64,000 nucleotides of DNA from Cohnella hashimotonis (lineage in GTDB: Bacteria > Bacillota > Bacilli > Paenibacillales > Paenibacillaceae), in assembly GCF_030014955.1 (NCBI RefSeq), contig NZ_JAGRPV010000001.1, positions 2,108,001 through 2,172,000 of the forward strand, in the 5' to 3' direction. The notes beneath the pieces were generated by a model, which made no database searches, was not told where the DNA came from, and saw only the letters and a program-made list of their open reading frames with translations. Shown one piece after another: positions 39,815 through 48,009 of the stretch. A program made the translations under genes and the position numbers. Every line of letters begins with the position of its first letter. Positions within the stretch are counted from its first letter, which is position 1.

Positions 39815-39854
39815 GCAAAAAGCGCCCCCGACCGCATTGCGGAAGGGGGCGCTT
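39815..39854 (-). terminator. Intrinsic terminator of the minus-strand aminotransferase operon
   Basis: Perfect 10-bp arms AAGCGCCCCC / GGGGGCGCTT (39820-39829 and 39845-39854) with an inner CCGCATTGCGG hairpin. Read on the minus strand it is followed by TTTTTGC, so it ends the aminotransferase transcript. It lies between two convergent genes. Confidence 0.88.
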
Positions 39855-39864
39855 GACGTCGATT

Positions 39865-41202
39865 TTACTTTCGATTGAACATATTCCAGCCGCCCATGGT
39901 AGAGGGATTGCCCGCATCGCCTTCGAGCAATTCCTTGTAATTCAACGCCGCCTTGCGGAAGGCGAGCGCGTAACGCTCGATCGCTTCGCGGCGATCATGC
40001 TTGAACCAAGGGATCGCGTACACGCGGGCGGCGATGCCGGCGCTTACCGGCAGGTTCGCATCCAGCGTCCGAACGTCGCGCGCGGCGTTCGCGATCCGCG
40101 TCGGACGGCCATGTCTGTAGACGTCCGCTTCCTGGAACAGCGGGTGGGTGTGGAGCGGCAGATTGCAGCCGGGTACGCAATCCTGGACGCCTTCGGCGCG
40201 CACCGCCTCGCAGAATCGCGAGACGGACAGGCCGCCCAGCTCTTCGGGAACGTAGTGGCCGTGCGCGGCATACCAGCCGCCCATCAGACTGTCGGATCCT
40301 TGCGTCGTGCGGTGCGCCCGAAGGCCGGGCACGTCCTCGAGCAGGTCCCAGAAGTAGTTCATGGCCCGGCGAATCTCCGCCTGTCTCGCTTCGTAATGAC
40401 GAAGCTGGACGCGCCCGACAGCCGAGCTGAGCTGGTGCATCCGGTGCTTGGCTCCGCCGAGCGGAAGTCCGACGAAGGGCTTCAGCGAATCGGATCGAAT
40501 GTCGTTATTGTAGCGCTCGTAATGGCCGAAGGCGAGCGCCCGCTCGTAGATCTCCCGGTCGTTTGTGACAAGCATGCCGGCTTCGCCGACCGCCAGAGAC
40601 TTGCCGGCCATCAGCGACATCGCGCCGACGTGGCCGATCGTCCCCAGCTTGCGGCCTTTGTAAACGCCGCCTTGCGCGTGAGAGACGTCTTCGATGACCT
40701 TGAGGTTATACTTGTCGGCGACGGCCATGATCGGGTCCATGTCGGCGGGGTGGCCGAAGTAGTGGACGACGACGATCGCTTTGGTCCGTTCGCCGATCAA
40801 GCGCTCGAGATCGTTCGGATCGAGGCACAGGCTGACCGGATCGATGTCCGCAAACGCGACCGTCGCGCCGAGCGAGTAGGCGGGCGCGCCGGACGCCCAG
40901 TACGTGACGCTCGGGCAGATGACTTCGTCGCCGATGCCTACGCCGCAGCCGAACATGGCGGCTTGGAGCGAGGCCGTCCCGTTGTTGAAGCCGAGCGCAT
41001 AATCGCACTTGAGCCATTCCTTGAAGTCCGATTCGAACTGCATCGTGACGTCCGTGCCGGACATGGCGCCTCTTCGCAGCACGTCAAGCGCCGCTTCCTC
41101 GTCTTCTTGCGTAACGATCGGCCAGGTAAACAGATCTCCGGGCGCGTCGGTTACCGCCATCGGACCGCCGAACAAGGCCAGCCGATCTACGTTATTGGTC
41201 AT
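39865..41202 (-). CDS. DegT/DnrJ/EryC1-type PLP aminotransferase
   Basis: 445 residues from the ATG preceded by GGAGGAAAT; the frame stays open far upstream over the neighbouring gene but that part is not coding. It has the family N-terminus (RLALFGGPMAV ... FTWPIVTQEDEEAALDVL), the FNNGTASLQAAMFG phosphate-binding loop, IEDVSHAQGG with the PLP-ring Asp, and the Schiff-base Lys201 in SLMAGKSLAVGEAGM. It therefore looks catalytically competent. Such enzymes transfer amino groups to keto-sugars or keto-inositols. It follows another DegT-type gene, and their pairing resembles StsC/StsS-like inosose aminotransferase pairs. Confidence 0.9.
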   Translation of the reverse strand: MTNNVDRLALFGGPMAVTDAPGDLFTWPIVTQEDEEAALDVLRRGAMSGTDVTMQFESDFKEWLKCDYALGFNNGTASLQAAMFGCGVGIGDEVICPSVTYWASGAPAYSLGATVAFADIDPVSLCLDPNDLERLIGERTKAIVVVHYFGHPADMDPIMAVADKYNLKVIEDVSHAQGGVYKGRKLGTIGHVGAMSLMAGKSLAVGEAGMLVTNDREIYERALAFGHYERYNNDIRSDSLKPFVGLPLGGAKHRMHQLSSAVGRVQLRHYEARQAEIRRAMNYFWDLLEDVPGLRAHRTTQGSDSLMGGWYAAHGHYVPEELGGLSVSRFCEAVRAEGVQDCVPGCNLPLHTHPLFQEADVYRHGRPTRIANAARDVRTLDANLPVSAGIAARVYAIPWFKHDRREAIERYALAFRKAALNYKELLEGDAGNPSTMGGWNMFNRK

Positions 41203-41252
41203 GATAGCATTTCCTCCAATCGCGGTATCTTTTTGACGGTCTCTTGCATCGT

Positions 41253-42497
41253 CTAGCTTTCCTCCGCCTTCCGGAAGAAGGCCGCGACTTTGCGGATCGC
41301 CGTCGCCATGTCGCGAATATCGTCCGGCGTATAGAATTCGCTGATCCCCATGCGGACGGACGTCTGCAGCACGGCTTCGGCGTTCGGGCAGATCCCCCGC
41401 TCGTAGGAGACGTCCGATAGACTGAACGGATAGTTCGTGCCCGGATAGGCTTCTTTTTTCTGAAACATAGGCTGCAAGTAGACCGGCTGCGGAATATACC
41501 CGCGAATGCACGGAATGCCTTCCGCGTTCAACGCGGCGACAAACGCGTCCACGGTCGCGTTCAGCAGATTCGTATCCAAACGGAACAGATAGAACCAATA
41601 AGTGCTCTCGGAATCTTCCGTGACGGCCGGGGGCACAATGCCGGGAGTGCCGGCCAGTCCTTCCGTCAGCATGGCGCCGTATGCCTTGCGCGTGTCGCAA
41701 ATCCAGGCAAGCTTGTCCAATTGGGCGATGCCGACCGCGCCTTGAAGCTCGGTCATGCGGTAGTTCGGCGCCAGATGATGAATATCGCGGGATACCTTCG
41801 TATCGAATCGCTCATAGTTTTTGTCGGCGAATGCATGGACGATCGCATAATCTTGCTCGTCTCCCGAGTTGACCGTGACCATGCCGCCGTCGCCCGTCGA
41901 GATGTGTTTGAAATCGTTCGTGCTGAAGCAGCCGTAGTCGCCGATCGTGCCGACCAGCCTGCCTTTGTACACGCTCATATAGCTTTGCGCGCAGTCTTCG
42001 ATCACCTTCAGCCGATGCTTGCGCGCGATCGCCATGATGGCGTCCATATCGCACGGATTGCCGGCCAGATGCACGGCGACGATCGCCTTGGTCCGCTTCG
42101 TGATCCGGGCTTCGATTGAAGCCGGGTCCAGGTTGTACGTGTCCGGCAGCACGTCGGCGAATACGGGAATCGCGTTCTGGTACAGGATGCCGATCACCGT
42201 CCCCTGGTCGGTAATCGGGCTCGTGATGACTTCGTCTCCCGCGGTGACGCCGGCCGCTCCCAGCGCGACGTGAATGGCGGCCGTGCCCGAACTGGCGGCT
42301 ACGCTGTAACGCACCCCGTACATCTCGTTAAATTTTTTCAAGAAGCCTTTAACCTTCTCGCCGTAATGATAGAACAGCGTATCTTGCTCCAGCGCTTCGC
42401 GGAGCTCCTTCAATTCTTCTTCCCCGAAACGCTTTCCCGTTCCGAACGGCGTCGTCTTGACCTTGGGACCGCCGTGGATTGCCAATGATTCAGCCAT
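41253..42497 (-). CDS. DegT/DnrJ/EryC1-type PLP aminotransferase
   Basis: 414 residues with GGGAGG 8 nt before the ATG; the start overlaps the beta-propeller stop as TAATG. Family features are LAIHGGPKVKTTPF at the N-terminus, ASSGTAAIHVALGA, VIEDCAQSY with the PLP-contacting Asp, and Lys197 in FSTNDFKHISTGDGGM as Schiff-base lysine. It is related to, but clearly different from, the following aminotransferase. Two such genes next to a solute transporter and a deacetylase-like protein suggest processing of an amino sugar or aminocyclitol, possibly catabolic transamination. Confidence 0.9.
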   Translation of the reverse strand: MAESLAIHGGPKVKTTPFGTGKRFGEEELKELREALEQDTLFYHYGEKVKGFLKKFNEMYGVRYSVAASSGTAAIHVALGAAGVTAGDEVITSPITDQGTVIGILYQNAIPVFADVLPDTYNLDPASIEARITKRTKAIVAVHLAGNPCDMDAIMAIARKHRLKVIEDCAQSYMSVYKGRLVGTIGDYGCFSTNDFKHISTGDGGMVTVNSGDEQDYAIVHAFADKNYERFDTKVSRDIHHLAPNYRMTELQGAVGIAQLDKLAWICDTRKAYGAMLTEGLAGTPGIVPPAVTEDSESTYWFYLFRLDTNLLNATVDAFVAALNAEGIPCIRGYIPQPVYLQPMFQKKEAYPGTNYPFSLSDVSYERGICPNAEAVLQTSVRMGISEFYTPDDIRDMATAIRKVAAFFRKAEES

Positions 42498-44299
42498 TAT
42501 GAATTCCTCCCGATGGATTGCTCAAGTCTGTATAAGGTGGAGTCGACCGAGAAATAAAGCCGTCCGTCATGCACGGCCGCAGCCCGGACGAAGCCGGGCA
42601 CGTCGGTTACGCGGCGGCTGGCGCCGGACGCCGTATCGATCTCCCAATAGTGTTCGCCGCAAAACGCGCCTGCGGTGCGTTCGTCGATGGCGACCAGCCA
42701 GTGGCATTTGTGTTCCATAGGTACGGCATGGATCAACGTTCGGCGATCGGGATCATAGATTCTTATCTCCAGCCCGGCCCCGAAGACGACCTTGCCGCCC
42801 AGCGCGACGATGGCATTGCCCGCCTCTTGATCCTCCGGCAATATTTCTTCATGGACGATTCCGCTCCGTGGCGCCCAAATGACAAAACGGCAAGGAACCT
42901 GGCGGTGGGGCAAGCCGCTTGCGCCGCCATTCGTCGTGAAATAAACGTATTTGTCATCGGCGGCCATACCGGCGATCTGCTGCGCCGGTACGGGGTGCAG
43001 CCAGCTTTCGACCTCCAGGGAGTCGGGATCGATCCGCGACAAGCCGCCGCCGTACACGCCATAACGGGCCGACCACCCCGTCCATACGGCGTCGTCCGGG
43101 CCGACGACGCTCCGTCCTTCCGGACGGATCAGCTCGGGCGCGACGGAACGCAGGGTGCGGGGATTGACGTTGTTCAGTTGGTCCCAGGAGGAGGAAGGAT
43201 CGTAAACGATGTGGTCTCCTCCCGCATAGGCGCTCATAAACAAGCGATCGCAGGCGAATTGCAAGCCGTAAACTTCTCCGCCTTCGTTGCATACGGACGA
43301 AGAGTTCCAAACGCTCCCTGTATGAGGTTCGATAGAAAAGACCGTTTGGCCGAAGCCGCTGGACCCCCATAGCTTTCCTCGGCCGTCGGATTGAAGGGTG
43401 AAGATCGCGGTGGGAGGAGGGGCCGCGGGAATTTTTTTGAGCGCCACCGGAAGCGGGCGGTCGAAGTCTTCCGGATTTTCCGGCTCCGCCGCGATAAAAT
43501 AATCCTGACCTCTGACCCCGGCCAGCCGGTTATGTCCAAGCCGCCGCACGGACACCTTCTGAAGGTTCGGCAAAGTAATCGACGTACGGGGAATCTGGCC
43601 GTCGTCTACGACTTTGTCGAAAGGGAGCAAGGTCGCGGCGTCGTAGTAGGAGAGTCGTTGATCTTTTTCCGCGCAGATCAGCTTGTCCGTCACCCATTTG
43701 ATTTGTTCGCCCGGCGCGCCGAAATCCCGGAACGTCCCGTCGCCGATGACATAAGCTTTCATGCCGGCGACATTGTAGCCGTAGTTCACGAGGATGTAGC
43801 CCGGAGCTTCACCCCATACCGGCCTGCTGTACTGGTTGCCTTCGACGTCCGATACTTGGCCCAGGTTGACCAGCGTATGGCTTGCCGGGTCGTACTTCAT
43901 TAACGAACAGCCGGGGTAGGTGCCACCGTACACGTTTCCATCCGAGCCGAGCGTCATTTGCCAGAAGTAAGCTTCCCCTTCCGACACCAGCGTCTTGGCC
44001 CATTGCCGGGTCCGAAGATCGAACGCGTGCAGGTAAGCCTGATCGACGCAAGTACCGACGATCAGCTTCTCGTTTTTCCAGTTCACCAAACCCCATGCGC
44101 CAGGTCCGACGGGAAGCCCGAAACTTTCGCCTTCGCCGGATAGCGGGTCGATGAGGATGATGCTGCCGGTTCCGCCCATCGCGTAATTGGAAAGGACAAA
44201 TTTATCCCGGCCGTCCGACGGATCCCGCACGACGGCGGTCGCCAGAATGTTGAAGTTGCTGCACGGCTGTCCCACGCGGGTGTATGCTTGCGTTGCCAA
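42497..44299 (-). CDS. Beta-propeller protein of unknown function
   Basis: 600 residues from a TTG with AGGAG about 10 nt upstream; the frame is open to 44386 but runs into the upstream terminator. No signal peptide. The sequence is a series of beta-propeller blades with repeated patterns such as DPLSGEGESFGLPVGPGAWGLV, MTLGSDGNVYGGTYPGCSLMKYDP, DGRGKLWGSSGFGQTVFSIEP and DDAVWTGWSARYGVYGGGLSRIDPDSLEV. Blade ends with Asp-Pro-Asp and a following strand resemble lyase- or lactonase-like propellers. I do not recognise a named family. It lies between the binding protein terminator and the two aminotransferase genes, with tight coupling to the latter. Confidence 0.7.
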   Translation of the reverse strand: MATQAYTRVGQPCSNFNILATAVVRDPSDGRDKFVLSNYAMGGTGSIILIDPLSGEGESFGLPVGPGAWGLVNWKNEKLIVGTCVDQAYLHAFDLRTRQWAKTLVSEGEAYFWQMTLGSDGNVYGGTYPGCSLMKYDPASHTLVNLGQVSDVEGNQYSRPVWGEAPGYILVNYGYNVAGMKAYVIGDGTFRDFGAPGEQIKWVTDKLICAEKDQRLSYYDAATLLPFDKVVDDGQIPRTSITLPNLQKVSVRRLGHNRLAGVRGQDYFIAAEPENPEDFDRPLPVALKKIPAAPPPTAIFTLQSDGRGKLWGSSGFGQTVFSIEPHTGSVWNSSSVCNEGGEVYGLQFACDRLFMSAYAGGDHIVYDPSSSWDQLNNVNPRTLRSVAPELIRPEGRSVVGPDDAVWTGWSARYGVYGGGLSRIDPDSLEVESWLHPVPAQQIAGMAADDKYVYFTTNGGASGLPHRQVPCRFVIWAPRSGIVHEEILPEDQEAGNAIVALGGKVVFGAGLEIRIYDPDRRTLIHAVPMEHKCHWLVAIDERTAGAFCGEHYWEIDTASGASRRVTDVPGFVRAAAVHDGRLYFSVDSTLYRLEQSIGRNS

Positions 44300-44370
44300 T
44301 CGTCGAACACTCCTATGCGTTAAAAGATCGATCAGTTGCCGGTCGGGAAGGCGGCCGTAGAAGGGGATGA

Positions 44371-44399
44371 AAAAAACCCAAGGCAATCTTGGGTTTTTG
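44371..44399 (-). terminator. Terminator between binding protein and beta-propeller genes
   Basis: Stem AAAAACCCAAG / CTTGGGTTTTT (44372-44382 and 44388-44398) with a GCAAT loop. On the minus strand the stem ends in a run of seven T residues. Part of the transcript from the transporter genes should end here, which separates the three downstream genes into a lower-expressed or independently started segment. Confidence 0.85.
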
Positions 44400-44417
44400 A
44401 AGGGAAGCAGGGCGACC

Positions 44418-46052
44418 TTATTGACCCATTTTCTTAAAGCCGATCAGCGTTCTTCCTTGCAGGCTTTCGTTCATTTCCTTGATGATATCCGTGCCGCCGC
44501 TTTTCATGAAGTCGTCGACCATTTTGTCCCAGCTGGTCAACGGCAGCTCGCCCATGATCATTTTAACTTGGGCGTCCGCAACCTTTAAGATCGCGTCGGC
44601 GCCTTTGTTGCTGTTTAACGTTTCGGAATATCCCATGTACTGGGGATCCACGTACTCTTCGTAGTTCGCGTATTCACTCTCGAGCTGTTTCACGTATTCT
44701 TTGAGGATAGGGGACTGCGTCGTGTCCGAATACTTGTTGTCCAGCACGGACGGGGCCCACATGTTGCTGTCGGGCAGGTAAGAAGATACGAGCAGGCCTT
44801 GATCCGGCTGGGTGAACGTAGCGGTGCCATTGTCGAACGTGTAGCCCGTATTCAGCTTGCCGGAACGGAAGTCGAACGTCTCGTTGTCCGGCGTGCGCTG
44901 ATCGATCGGAATGAACGTACGTCCAAAGTCGACCAACGACAGGATGCGGTCGATCTTGCCTTCGTCGCCGGCAAGCTTGGCGTTCAACACCGTAATCCGG
45001 TAGTAGCCGCGCTGCGCGGTCAGGCCTTGCGTGCCGTCCGGCGCTTTAAAAGGCGGGATGGAGGAGAACTTCGCGTTTGGTGCGACCGACAGCAAGGAAT
45101 TGGCGAGATTCTCGTCCATGCCGCGAATGCCGCCCATGAAAATGCCCGCTTTGTTGTTGTAAAAGTCGGATTGTCCGACTTCGAAGCTGGCGTTGGCGCC
45201 GAAGCCTTTGTTAATGGCGCCTTGCTTGTACAAATCGGCGAACAGCGCTACGTTTTCCTTACGGGCGTCGGTGATGTAGCCCGGGATCAGATTGCCGTCC
45301 TTGTCCTTGTGGTACCAGGTGTCTCTGTCCCAGTAAGCGCCCATGCCGTAGCCGGGCGCGCCGCCGGGGCCCATGACCAGACCGTAGGTGTCGTTTTTAC
45401 CGTTTTTGTCCGGATCGTTCTTGGTGAACGCAAGCGCGACTTGCCCGAGCTCGTCGTAAGTCGTCGGTACTTTCAGACCGAGATTGTCCAACCAATCCTG
45501 GCGAATGACCCAGCTCTGCGTCGGCGTATTTGGATAATAGCGCGGAATTCCCCAAATCTTGCCGTCCTTGTTGGTGACGGCCGCCCAGATTTCCGGCGGA
45601 ACGAGCGCGAGACTCGGATACTTTTGGATATAGTCGTTTAGCGGCAGGAACGCGCCTTGCTCGGCCCATTTGTGCAAGGAGCCGGACGCTAAATATTCCT
45701 CTATGCCCATGACGTCGGGCATGTCGCCGCCTGCGATCGTGGTGGACATTTTCTCTTGATAGCCGTCGTAAGGAACGATCGTCGGTTTGTAGTCAATGTT
45801 GAATTTATCGTTCAGAAGCGCTATGGCTTTGCCGTTCGAAGGCGGGATTTTGCCATAGGTGAAATCAAGCATCGAGATGGTGTATTTCTTGCCTGTGTCC
45901 GCGCCGCTGGCGCTGCTTGCGGGCGACGCAGCGGAGGCGCTCGCGCTCGGGGAATTCTCCGAGTTGCCATTGCCGGAAGAACAGGCCGTTGCGATAGCGA
46001 TCAGAGAAATGAAGGATAGCGTTGCGATCATTCGATTTTTTGTCTTTTTCAT
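44418..46052 (-). CDS. LipO/LplA-type extracellular solute-binding lipoprotein
   Basis: 544 residues from the ATG beginning the basic signal peptide KKTKNRMIATLSFISLIAIATAC, with lipidated Cys near residue 24 and a long Ser/Ala linker. The length and motifs (YTISMLDFTYGKIPPSNGKAIALLNDKFNID; GIPRYYPNTPTQSWVIRQDWLDNLGLKVPTTYDELGQVA) are typical of the large binding proteins paired with LplB/LplC permeases in Paenibacillus. It is the third transporter gene of the operon, after both permeases, unlike the two other CUT1 loci here. A terminator follows. Confidence 0.93.
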   Translation of the reverse strand: MKKTKNRMIATLSFISLIAIATACSSGNGNSENSPSASASAASPASSASGADTGKKYTISMLDFTYGKIPPSNGKAIALLNDKFNIDYKPTIVPYDGYQEKMSTTIAGGDMPDVMGIEEYLASGSLHKWAEQGAFLPLNDYIQKYPSLALVPPEIWAAVTNKDGKIWGIPRYYPNTPTQSWVIRQDWLDNLGLKVPTTYDELGQVALAFTKNDPDKNGKNDTYGLVMGPGGAPGYGMGAYWDRDTWYHKDKDGNLIPGYITDARKENVALFADLYKQGAINKGFGANASFEVGQSDFYNNKAGIFMGGIRGMDENLANSLLSVAPNAKFSSIPPFKAPDGTQGLTAQRGYYRITVLNAKLAGDEGKIDRILSLVDFGRTFIPIDQRTPDNETFDFRSGKLNTGYTFDNGTATFTQPDQGLLVSSYLPDSNMWAPSVLDNKYSDTTQSPILKEYVKQLESEYANYEEYVDPQYMGYSETLNSNKGADAILKVADAQVKMIMGELPLTSWDKMVDDFMKSGGTDIIKEMNESLQGRTLIGFKKMGQ

Positions 46053-46152
46053 GGCGGGTTCGTCCCCTTCTTTTGAATTTGGCGGTTCGGCGGCGTTCGC
46101 TCGGACGCTGCCCGTCTTCTTTTGTTTCCCCAAGCTTTTGTTTCCCCTAGCT

Positions 46153-47022
46153 TTAACCTTTAACGGATCCCAGCATCACCCCTTTAGCGAAGTGCTTTTG
46201 CAGAAACGGATAGATCACGAGCACGGGCAGCGTGGCGACAAGCACGGCTGCCATCTGAACGGTTTGCGCCGGAGGCGGATCCTTCAACAAGCTGGCTATC
46301 AAATTGTTGTCGGGCGGGGAGACGATTACGATTTGCCGAAGCACGACCTGAATCGTCCATTTCGTCGTATCGTTAATGTAGAGAATCACGTTGAAGTACG
46401 CGTTCCAAGCATCGACGGCGTAGAAGAGAGCGAACGCCGCGAGGGCAGGTTTGGAGAGAGGGAGCACCAGCTTCGTGAACATTTGAAGCTCATGCGCGCC
46501 GTCGATCTTCGAAGCTTCGAAGATTTCCTTGGGCAGGTTTTGAAAAAACTGTCGAATGACGATCAAGTTAAACGTGCTGATCGCGCCGGGCAGGATAAGC
46601 GCCCAGTAGGTGTCGATCAGATGCAGGTTGCGAACCATCAAGTAGCTGGGGATGAGCCCCGGAGAAAACAATAAGGTGAAAATGATCATTCTCAGGATCA
46701 GCTTCGAACCGACGAAGGAATGGACGGTAGCGAAAGCCATCATACTGGTCATGAGCAGATTGAATAGCGTGATGACCACGGTGAGACAGGCGCTGACCAA
46801 CATCGCGCGGCCGAAAACGGGCGTATCGAAAATATATTTGTACGCGCCCAAATCCCAATGCGATGGCCACAATACGATGTCCTTCTGAATAAAATCCTGC
46901 ATCGTCGAGAAGGAAACGGAGAAGATGTACAGCAGCGGGAAGACCATACACAGACCGACGACGGACAGCAGCAGGTAATTGATTCCGTCGAACCACCTGT
47001 CCGATTTTGTTTTGAAATGCAT
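46153..47022 (-). CDS. LplC/YtcP-type ABC transporter permease
   Basis: 289 residues, six membrane helices. The N-terminus (RWFDGINYLLLSVVGLCMVFPLLYIFSVSFST) and C-terminus (LPVLVIYPFLQKHFAKGVMLGSVKG) are characteristic of LplC-like subunits. The EAA loop is FEASKIDGAHELQMFTKLVLPLSKPALA. Start ATG with GGAGTG-type site in the 30-bp gap after LplB. It pairs with the preceding permease and the LipO-type binding protein. Confidence 0.93.
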   Translation of the reverse strand: MHFKTKSDRWFDGINYLLLSVVGLCMVFPLLYIFSVSFSTMQDFIQKDIVLWPSHWDLGAYKYIFDTPVFGRAMLVSACLTVVITLFNLLMTSMMAFATVHSFVGSKLILRMIIFTLLFSPGLIPSYLMVRNLHLIDTYWALILPGAISTFNLIVIRQFFQNLPKEIFEASKIDGAHELQMFTKLVLPLSKPALAAFALFYAVDAWNAYFNVILYINDTTKWTIQVVLRQIVIVSPPDNNLIASLLKDPPPAQTVQMAAVLVATLPVLVIYPFLQKHFAKGVMLGSVKG

Positions 47023-47052
47023 GGCCAGGCACTCCTTTCCTCATGGAATCGA

Positions 47053-48009
47053 TTAGAATAACCCGTCATTGCCGGACTTTTTGATGATCCGGTTGGCCGT
47101 GAGAACGAGCACAAGTCCGACAACGCCCTTGAACAAGCCGACGGCGGTGCTGAAGCTGAAATCGCCCTGTTTGATGCCTTTCGTGTACACGTAAGTGTCC
47201 AGCACTTCGCCGATGTCCCGATTAAACGGGTTAAGCATCAGAAAGATTTGTTCGAAGCCGGTGTCCAGAACCGTGCCGAGACGAAGAATAAGCAGAATCG
47301 CAATCGTCGAGCCGATGGAGGGCACGATAATATGCCAGATCCTTTTCCAGCGATTGGCGCCGTCGACGATCGCGGCTTCGAGCAGCTCGTGATTGATGGA
47401 GGCGAGCGCCGCCAGAAAGATAATCGTCGACCAGCCGGTTTCCTTCCAGATGAGCTCGATGATGACGATCGGTACGAACAGATGCGGATTGGTCATGAAG
47501 GATATCCAATCGTAGCCGAAGTACTGGAGTAGTTGATTGATCAGGCCTTCGGGCTTTAGAAAGATCGTCGCGATGCTGACGATGACGACCCAGGAGAAGA
47601 AATGGGGCAAATAAATAATGGATTGGATGAGTCGTTTGGTTTTTTCGCGGGCAACCTCGTTTAACATGATCGCAAGCAGGATCGGTGCGGGAAACACGAA
47701 TATGATTTGCATGAGGGAAATAAACAGCGTGTTACGAAGGATCCGAAGCACGTCGGTATCCTCGAAGATTCGTTTGAAATTGCTCAAGCCGACCCAATCG
47801 CTCGCCCACATGCCCTTGAAGGGGTTGTAATCTTGAAACGCGATCACGTTGCCGAATACGGGAATGATCTTGAACAAGAGGAAATAGAGCAAGCCCGGCA
47901 GGAGAAGAATGAAAATGTAGCGGTCTCTCCAGCTTTTTTTGAGCAGCGTTCGAAAATAAGTTCTGGGTCGACGGCTACCATCAGCGGCCATTTCCGACGG
48001 CATTTTCAT
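47053..48009 (-). CDS. LplB-type ABC transporter permease
   Basis: 318 residues with a polar 28-residue lead and six helices (first IFILLLPGLLYFLLFKIIPVFGNVIAF). The conserved segments FKIIPVFGNVIAFQDYNPFKG and the EAA loop LEAAIVDGANRWKRIWHIIVPSIGST match LplB proteins. GGAAAGGAT precedes the ATG at 48009; ATG 48003 is also possible. The start overlaps the 3' end of the deacetylase-like gene by 29 nt, so the two are in one operon. Confidence 0.93.
   Translation of the reverse strand: MKMPSEMAADGSRRPRTYFRTLLKKSWRDRYIFILLLPGLLYFLLFKIIPVFGNVIAFQDYNPFKGMWASDWVGLSNFKRIFEDTDVLRILRNTLFISLMQIIFVFPAPILLAIMLNEVAREKTKRLIQSIIYLPHFFSWVVIVSIATIFLKPEGLINQLLQYFGYDWISFMTNPHLFVPIVIIELIWKETGWSTIIFLAALASINHELLEAAIVDGANRWKRIWHIIVPSIGSTIAILLILRLGTVLDTGFEQIFLMLNPFNRDIGEVLDTYVYTKGIKQGDFSFSTAVGLFKGVVGLVLVLTANRIIKKSGNDGLF

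Noticed and set aside
41203..41700. N-terminal extension of the second aminotransferase frame
   Set aside because: It overlaps the preceding aminotransferase in another frame and is Arg/His-rich; the ATG at 41202 has a GGAGG site and gives the normal family length.
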